A program made the translations under genes and the position numbers. A stretch of 64,000 bases of DNA from Steinernema hermaphroditum (lineage: Eukaryota; Nematoda; Chromadorea; Rhabditida; Steinernematidae), in assembly GCA_030435675.1 (NCBI GenBank), contig CM059624.1, forward strand, positions 2,070,769 through 2,134,768. The letters run 5' to 3'. Below are positions 57,501-64,000 of this stretch, piece after piece (the stretch's first letter is position 1; each line of letters begins with the position of its first letter). Below the pieces are notes generated by a model that ran no database searches, was not told the DNA's origin, and worked only from the letters and a program-made list of their open reading frames with translations.

Positions 57501-60500
57501 TCGCGTTCTGCAGGGGCGTTCCGTTCAAGAACCACTCGATGCGAAGGTTCGGGTCGGCGACGGGTTCGACGAAGCCGTTGAGCTGGACGACGCCACCTTC
57601 ATCACCAACTTCGACGTTCTCGAACGTCTGTGTCCACGTGGGTTTCTGGAACTCCATCTCCGGCGCTTCGAGGCGAGGGAACTTGTCCAGAGCCTCGAGG
57701 TCTTGGATCTTCTGGAGGGAGATGGGATGGGCGGTGTCCAGCAGGAGCACTTCACCTCCGATGACGTTGAGGGAAGCGTTGGAGATGGCCGCGCCTTCCA
57801 GGTTGATGGCCTTGCAGGAGTATACGCCCGAGTCATGGCTGAAAAAGGGTGTTTAAATGAGACAGAATCAATCAATCCGTCAAAGAGGATAAACTCTGTT
57901 TGCCTAAAACAGAGGCTGAACTGAACACTTTTGACCTTTTTCGTTTTTGCGGCTTTATTAGATTACGGTATAGCAAGCCATTTACCTGTAAACGGGTTGG
58001 ATCCTCAAAGTGACATGACCAAAATCGTTGGTGAAAGCGAAGCGGTTGCTCTGCTTAAGTGGAGTATCATTCAGGAACCATTGGATCTGGAGGTTCGGAT
58101 CGCCAACGGGGACCACTCTGCCTTCGAAGAAGGCAATGGCTCCTTCTTGAAGATCGCCAAGACTCTGCAGAGGTTGAGTGAACGTGGGCTTCGCGTAGGT
58201 GATCGGAGCCGGGGCCTCTGGCGCCTCCTTAGGCGCCTCGGTCTCTTGGATCCTCTGCCAGCTGTTCGGATGCTGTACGTCGCTGAGGATGTTAGGCCTG
58301 CGCTGGCAGTCCAGATGACCCTCGGTCTGATCTTCGCCCTGTTCGTTGCTGACGACGCATCGATAGTCGCCGATGTCCTGGCCGAGAACGTATTTGATGT
58401 CCAGCGTGGCGAGGCCGAAGTCGTTTCGCATTCCCATGCGATTGCTCATTCCCAGAGGTCGTCCGTTGTGGAACCACTGGACCTTGAGGTTCGGGTCGTT
58501 GATGGGTTGGTACATGGCCTCGAAGTGGGCAGGTTGGCCTTCGACCAGATCGGTGACCGAGTTGAGCTGCTGGGTGAACTTGGGAGGGCCGTGGACGAGG
58601 TCGGGCTCCGCTTCGGGCGCAGCCTTCGGGGCCTCAATGATCTGGATCTTCTGCCAGCTCGACTCGTGCTGCGTGTCGATGATGATGTTCGGATTGTCGC
58701 CGACATTCAGATTGGCCTGGGCCATGTCTTCGCCATGGTCGTTCCGGGCGACTACCGTATACACGCCAGTGTCGTTGGGCAGCAGGTAGGCAATGTCCAA
58801 GGCGACGAAGCCGAAGTCGTGGGTGTGAGCGAAGCGGTTGCTGTTCTGGAGGGGTTGGCCGTCCTTGAACCACTGAATCTGGAGCCTGGGATCATTGGCT
58901 GGGGTCACGCGGGTCTCGAAGTGCGCCGGCTGGCCTTCGATGCGCTCCAGGCTCTCCACTGCTTCCACCTTAGGTGGTCCGTATTCCACAGGGGCAGGCT
59001 CTTCGGGGGCCGCCTTCGGTGCCTCGATCTCTTGGATCTTCTGCCAGCTGTTGGGATGTTGAACGTCGCCAAAGATGGTTCCATGGGAGATGACATTGAA
59101 AGACGCCTGCGTTTGGGCCTCTCCCAGCTCGTTTCGGGCGACACACGTGTAAGTGCCAGCGTCTTGAGGGAACAAGTAGAGGATGTCCAAGGCGACGTAG
59201 CCGAAGTCGTGCGTGGTACGGAAGCGGTGACCGTTGCTGAGCGGGGCACCGTCCCGGAACCATTCCACCACAAGCTGGTTGTCGTTTGTGGGCTCGACTT
59301 GGCACTCAAGATGCACGGGAACGCCTTCTTGGAACTCTCCCAATCCAGAGGGCAGAGGCACGACGAACTTCGGAGGGATCTTCTCGGGTTCCGTGATGAT
59401 CGGCTCTGGCGGTTTGCGGCTCTCGATCTCCTGGATCTGATCCCATGACTCTTGATGTTGGGTGTCCAGAAGAAGGATGTCGGTGGGCGCGCATTTGACG
59501 GTGCAGGAGGTCTGCGCCTCGCCGAATGCGCTGACGGCCTTGCAGTTGTAGACGCCGGAATCTTCGGCGTAAACGGCCATCAGATCGAGGTTGACGATGT
59601 CGAAGTTGCGCGCCGGCATGAAACGACTTCCCTCGGGGAGGGGCTGGCCGTTCTTCGTCCAGAACACCTTGAGGGTAGGATCGTTAACGGGGATGAGACG
59701 GCACTCCAATCGGACACCTTCACCTTCGATGAGGTTGTCCTCATTCTAAAATATCCACAGTAAACCAATCCAACTTTTCAATGTCGTACCTGAAGAGGCT
59801 CAGTGAAGGTCGGTGGCGGGAAACTGAGCTCAGGCGACGGTTCACGGATTGGCTCGCGGTTCTCCATCTCCTGAATCTTCTGCCACGACTCTTCGTGCTG
59901 AGTGTCCAAGTAGAGGTTCCTCTTGGCGCGGCATTCGATGGTGAAGTCGGTGCGTGCTTCGCCAGCGGTGTTGACCGCGCGACACGTGTAGGTGCCGCTG
60001 TCTTCGGCGTGAATGTGCAGGAACTCCAAGGCGACGTAGCCGAAGTCGTGGATCGATCGCATGCGGGAGGCGAAAGCGATCGGCTGACCGTTGTGGTACC
60101 ATTCGATCTGGAATTTTCGAGGTTTGAATCATTTGGGGTTCCTCTAATCTGATAATCTATAGCTTCTTGATGAGCGAAATGTAAAAAAAAGTTATTTTGA
60201 CCCAAGTGAAAGAACATGAAAGTGTAAAAAAGTAAATGCGTCTGAGGGGAATCGAACCCCTGTCGATTGCTTGGAAGGCAACCATGCTGACCATTACACC
60301 ACAGACGCGTTGATGAACTAACCCTTCGGATCTGGATATGATTGTATGTTCAAAAATTCACCCTTTTTGGTTATCTTGACCGTTCCTCTAAATATGCAGT
60401 CTCTTTTCTGTCTACCTAACATGTTACCTAATCCCGCTCCACTCACCTTGAGGTTAGGATCATTGATAGGCTGAACCATGCAATCCATATGGACAGACTG

Positions 60501-63500
60501 GCCCTCCTTCAAAGGATCAGTGGGTCCATTCAACTGCTGCGTGAACACGGGAGCTTCAGGAGGAAGATCGGGCTCTGACGGGAGCGCCGGCTTCACCGCC
60601 TCAATCTCCTGGATTCGACGAAGACTCTCGGGATGGCTGGTGTCGTCGAGGATGGTCTTCAGTCTGTCGACGTCGAATTTGGTCGTTGTCTGCGCCTGGC
60701 CAGCTTCGTTGCTCACCACGAGCGTGTACTCTCCGGCGTCTTCTGGGATGATGTAGTCGATGTCAAGAGACACATAGCCGAAGTCGTTCATCAAACGATA
60801 GCGGCTGGAGTGCTTCATGGGAGCGCCGTTGTGGAACCACTCAACTCGAAGGGTGTTGTCGTCCACTGGGGTGACCTGCGCCTCGAGGTGAAGGGTCTGG
60901 CTCTCGTGGACAGCGTCCAGAGAAGGCGGCAGAGGTCGCGAGATCTGAGGCGTCTGCTTTGGCGCTTCAGGCACTTCTTCGGCTTGGGGCCGAGGCGCTT
61001 CCAATTCGGTAATTCTGGAGATGGAGGTGGGATGGAAGGTGTCCGAGAGAAGACCTTCTTTGCCTCCGCACTGGATTTCGATGTCGGAGCGCGCTTCGCC
61101 GGCCGCGTTTCTGATCACGAGACTGTAGACGCCGCTGTCTTCGGGGTACATGTAGAGGATGTTGAGCGCGATGAAGCCGAAGTCGTGCGTGAGCACGAAC
61201 TTGTGGCCGGCCTTCAGAGGGGCGCCGTTCAGGTACCATTCGTAGGTAAGGGTGTTGTCGTCGACGGGTGAGATCTGCGCTTCCAAGTAGACGTTGTCCG
61301 ACTCGTTGGCTTCAAGGGGCTGACCAGTGCCGAGGGGCTTAAGGAATCGAGGAGCCTAGACGAATCAAGCGATGAGGATATATCGGGACTGGCTGACTTA
61401 CCTCCTTGGCTGCTTCTGGGGCCTCTTCTGGCAGTGGCTTCGGCGCCTCGAGTTCCTGAATCCTGGCGACACTTGTCGGATGCTGGGTCTGTCCGATGAT
61501 GACGCTCTTGGCTGAAGCAGGCAGATTCAGTAAACTCATTCTACTGCTACTTCTGGGCGATTTCTGTTGTTGTGCCGGACTGATGGCGCCCCGTGGCGAC
61601 AACAGCTTCGAGGAGATGTTCATCGTGGGTGGAGGCGAATTTTGGAGGAGCGGCCCGCAGCGGAGAGGAGGCAGAAGAATAAAAGCGAGCGGTGACTTCT
61701 TGCGCAAACAAAGATACAAAATCGCCGCACGCGCGTTGACTCATTCGCATGGAGTTGAGGTGGGGAGGCCCCCGACGATGGGGATTAATTCGAGAAGGGG
61801 GACTTGAACTCCGGGCCGTGGTGAATGGGTAAGGCGGAGTAAATATTTTGTATAGTTTCGATCAGAGTGATTGTTATGCTATGTAGCATAAAGAGCTTTG
61901 CTTAGCTTGGAATCCGATGATTGCCATCATATTGATGTATAGGTGAATTGTAAACAAAGCAGAAATACAAATAAATAAATTTTTAAAATTTATGCGTCTG
62001 AGGGGAATCGAACCCCTGTCGATTGCTTGGAAGGCAACCATGCTGACCATTACACCACAGACGCGTTGCCCGCGGAACACTGCGATTTGCATATGCCTCG
62101 TCCTTTGTTTCTTCAGAAATTGTCTTTAAAATCATAATTGCATTTGTTTGGAATCAGTTGTCCTGGGATCAATTATACCCGACCGTTGTCTGGTTGACGT
62201 GAACGAGGTGCGAATTCAAATGTGGGGGTATAGCTCAGGGGTAGAGCGCTCGCTTAGCATGCGAGAGGGCTGGGGTTCGAATCCCCATACCTCCAAAATG
62301 TTTTGTCGCATACATTACTTTTATTTTTACTTAATTAAGATAACATACTGTCCCTTCAAAAATTATTTTCGAATTCTCTTAATTGTAAAATTCGAAAGAA
62401 CCAAAATATTTAAAAAATTTTGTGTCTGAGGGGAATCGAACCCCTGTCGATTGCTTGGAAGGCAACCATGCTGACCATTACACCACAGACGCGGTCGTCA
62501 GAAAGCACGATGATTCTGATATACCTCCTGGTATAGTATTTTTAAAAACAGATTAAAAACCCCTTTCATGTGCCTGAATGTTGGAAAATTCCTCGATTTT
62601 TTCATTACTCGTCTTATTTTTTACTCGTTCCATCGATTCCAGATAAGGCAGAAAGATTTCAATTTTTTTACCGTCAAATGAGGCATATATGTATATCGCT
62701 CTTTTTCGCATCCGCTTCCAGGTATCCCCCTTATGCAACCACCCAACGCGCGATATTTTAATCCTAACCACAAACAGCGCCTCCTACTGAAGAACATAAA
62801 TCTGCGCGCGCAGTCGTAATCCGCTCTGTCAACTTTGCTCCTCCTGCTTGAAGACGACGAGGAAAACACTCACCTTGACAAGTGAAGGACGTGTCGGTTT
62901 GCGCCTGGCCAAGGGCGTTGGTAGCCACGCAGCTGTAGGTGCCGCTGTCCTCGGCGTAGACGTGCAAGATGTCCAAGGAGACGAAGCCGAAGTCGTGGAA
63001 GGTGCGGAAGCGATGGGCTGAAGTAGTATAGAAGTTAGTTCTTAAAACTGGAAAGGCCGTACCATGGGGAATGGGCTGTCCATCCTTGAGCCAGACGATC
63101 TTCAGCGAGTTGTCCCCGGTCGGCTCCACTTTGCATTCCAGATGCAGGGGCAAGCCTTCTTCTACCTCGCCGATGTCTCCAGGAAGCGGCTGGACGAACT
63201 GAGGTCCACTTTGGGGTCCAACATCCTCCACTTCCTTCTTTCCGTACTTGTCCAAACTCTCGAGTTCGATAATCTTTCCGAGACTCTCCTCATGCTGAGT
63301 GCTGGAGAGTACGGTGGCGTGGGCTTGAACTTCGACCTGTGCTTCCCTAACGTCCTCGCCAAGGGCATTCTTTGCCCGAACGGCGTAGGTGCCCGAATCC
63401 TCGGCAATAACTCCGCGAAGATCGAGGCTGATGAAGCCGAAGTCGTACTGGGTCTTGACGCGATTGGCCGTTCGTAGGGGCTGACCGTTGACAAACCACT

Positions 63501-63859
63501 CAACGGTCATGGTGGGATCGTTGATGGGAGTGAGCTTCAGGTCGAAATGGAGGTCGTCATCCTCGACCAGCTGCTTGTTCTCCAGGTTTCCGAGGAATTT
63601 CGGTGGATTATCGCACTGGAGATCGGGCACTTCTTGGAGTCCACGCTCGCGGGGCTGCTCCAGCTCCTGAATCCGCTCGAGACCCTCGGGGTGCTGCGCG
63701 TCGAGGTACAGCGTCTTCTGGCTGTTCACGACGAGTTCGAGGCTCGATTCGGCTTGGCCCAGTTCGTTCTTGCAGATCATGGTGTACGTGCCGGAGTCCT
63801 CAGGGTAGGCGTAGAGGAGGTCCAGGGCAACGTAGCCGAAATCGAACATCGGACGGAAT
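48558..63859 (-). CDS. ketn-1: Kettin-like giant Ig-repeat muscle protein (5' end beyond window)
   Basis: About 25 complete Ig domains plus one partial at the N-terminal side run from 63859 down to the stop at 48558. Most show the kettin pattern: an Ig ending ...DFGFV.LDILY..PEDSGTY.C.A.N..GEA, then a 36-40 residue linker with [DT]-T-Q-H-x-E-S-W-x-x-I-Q-E-I-E-A-P, repeated at one-Ig-one-linker spacing. A long charged linker without Ig (about 51346-52150) precedes the last Igs, which lack the spacers. Kettin binds actin and alpha-actinin along thin filaments near dense bodies or Z-discs, spacing one Ig per actin monomer. Long introns: 50228-51345; 53539-54284 (SINE-like copy); 60108-60446 (tRNA-Gly); 61512-62873 (tRNA-Gly, tRNA-Ala, tRNA-Gly). 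C-terminal stop assigned at AGTAGGTAG; that stretch could also be a donor. Confidence 0.9.
53985..54110 (-). repeat. tRNA-derived SINE-like copy 3
   Basis: In a kettin intron. The - strand has TGGCTCATTGCA (A-box-like) and a perfect B box GGTTCGACGCC. It shares block order with 38630-38745 and 36025-36110. Confidence 0.6.
60237..60308 (-). tRNA. tRNA-Gly(TCC), intronic
   Basis: 72 nt, identical to the copy at 11714-11785; in kettin intron 60108-60446, same strand as the host. Confidence 0.93.
61993..62064 (-). tRNA. tRNA-Gly(TCC), intronic
   Basis: 72 nt, complete; in kettin intron 61512-62873. Confidence 0.93.
62224..62295 (+). tRNA. tRNA-Ala(AGC), intronic
   Basis: 72 nt, acceptor GGGGGTA/TACCTCC, loop TTAGCAT. 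It matches the intronic copy at 11522-11593 except for the last part of the acceptor. Antisense to kettin, convergent with the tRNA-Gly 125 bp downstream. Confidence 0.93.
62421..62492 (-). tRNA. tRNA-Gly(TCC), one acceptor mismatch
   Basis: 72 nt. Position 71 is A instead of G, giving a C-A mismatch in the acceptor stem; otherwise intact. In the same kettin intron. Confidence 0.85.
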
Positions 63860-63987
63860 CTGGAAGGAGGTAATAAGAGCATGAACTTATTGAGTTTAAA
63901 CTTGGTTTTTCGGAAAAGTGGACCTTATGGATCTACAGGGTGTGTTCAAAGTTCTGCAAGTTTCAAATAGAAAAATAAAAAAATTGA

Positions 63988-64000
63988 TGCGTCTGAGGGG
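63988..64000 (-). tRNA. tRNA-Gly(TCC), 3' end, cut by window edge
   Basis: The last 13 bases match the 3' end (discriminator, acceptor strand and T-stem start) of the other tRNA-Gly copies. It lies in the next upstream kettin intron. Confidence 0.7.

Noticed and set aside
57931..59448. Long + strand open frame of 505 codons, and 56128-57345 of 405 codons
   Set aside because: Antisense to kettin Ig exons. Strong codon bias on the - strand keeps the complementary frame open, and no domain is seen.

Overview
The window is nuclear DNA of a nematode, most likely a rhabditid. The evidence is gene content (nematode-type 7TM chemoreceptor, kettin, MUT-7-like exonuclease, SMC1, p24, mitochondrial PheRS), very short introns of about 42-55 nt with TTTCAG-type acceptors, acceptor sites directly before several start codons as expected for trans-splicing, and eukaryotic tRNA genes with Pol III B boxes and T-run terminators. 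The species cannot be named from the sequence alone.

Layout. 0-5 kb and 14 kb: a lineage-expanded family of tiny two-exon genes, each encoding a signal peptide and a 52-87 aa precursor ending in an amidation-type ...RFG C-terminus (FMRFamide-like). There are six intact copies, two decayed copies and one 3' tail fragment. They are interleaved with head-to-head tRNA-Pro(AGG) pairs and with a mariner-like element that itself carries a hAT-type MITE. 5.8-9.3 kb (-): SAC3/GANP mRNA-export protein. 10.9-13.8 kb (+): EXD3/MUT-7-like 3'-5' exonuclease with tRNA genes in two of its introns. 15.7-20.4 kb (-): cohesin SMC1. 21.3-21.8 kb (+): single-pass membrane ORF of unknown function. 22.0-35.6 kb (-): a highly divergent dynein heavy chain with eroded AAA1 and no AAA6, whose introns hold a hAT element and a mariner element. 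37.0-38.5 kb (-): chemoreceptor. 39.1-41.4 kb (-): polypeptide GalNAc-transferase. 42.5-44.0 kb (-): mitochondrial PheRS. 45.5-46.2 kb (+): TMED4/9 p24 protein. 46.5-47.8 kb (+): protein tyrosine phosphatase. 48.6 kb to the right edge (-): kettin, with 26 Ig domains in the window and tRNA-Gly/tRNA-Ala genes in its introns.

How the parts relate. The protein genes are ordinary independent nematode genes. The unusual layer is a dense tRNA-derived one: six tRNA-Pro inverted pairs with 104- or 112-bp spacers, two convergent tRNA-Ala/tRNA-Gly pairs inside introns of unrelated genes, and three SINE-like sequences with perfect B boxes. A second layer is nested DNA transposons, where paralogous copies inside the same window supply the empty insertion sites. 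The strongest candidates for something undescribed are the tRNA-Pro pair element, the RFamide-like gene cluster and the pseudo-ATPase dynein.
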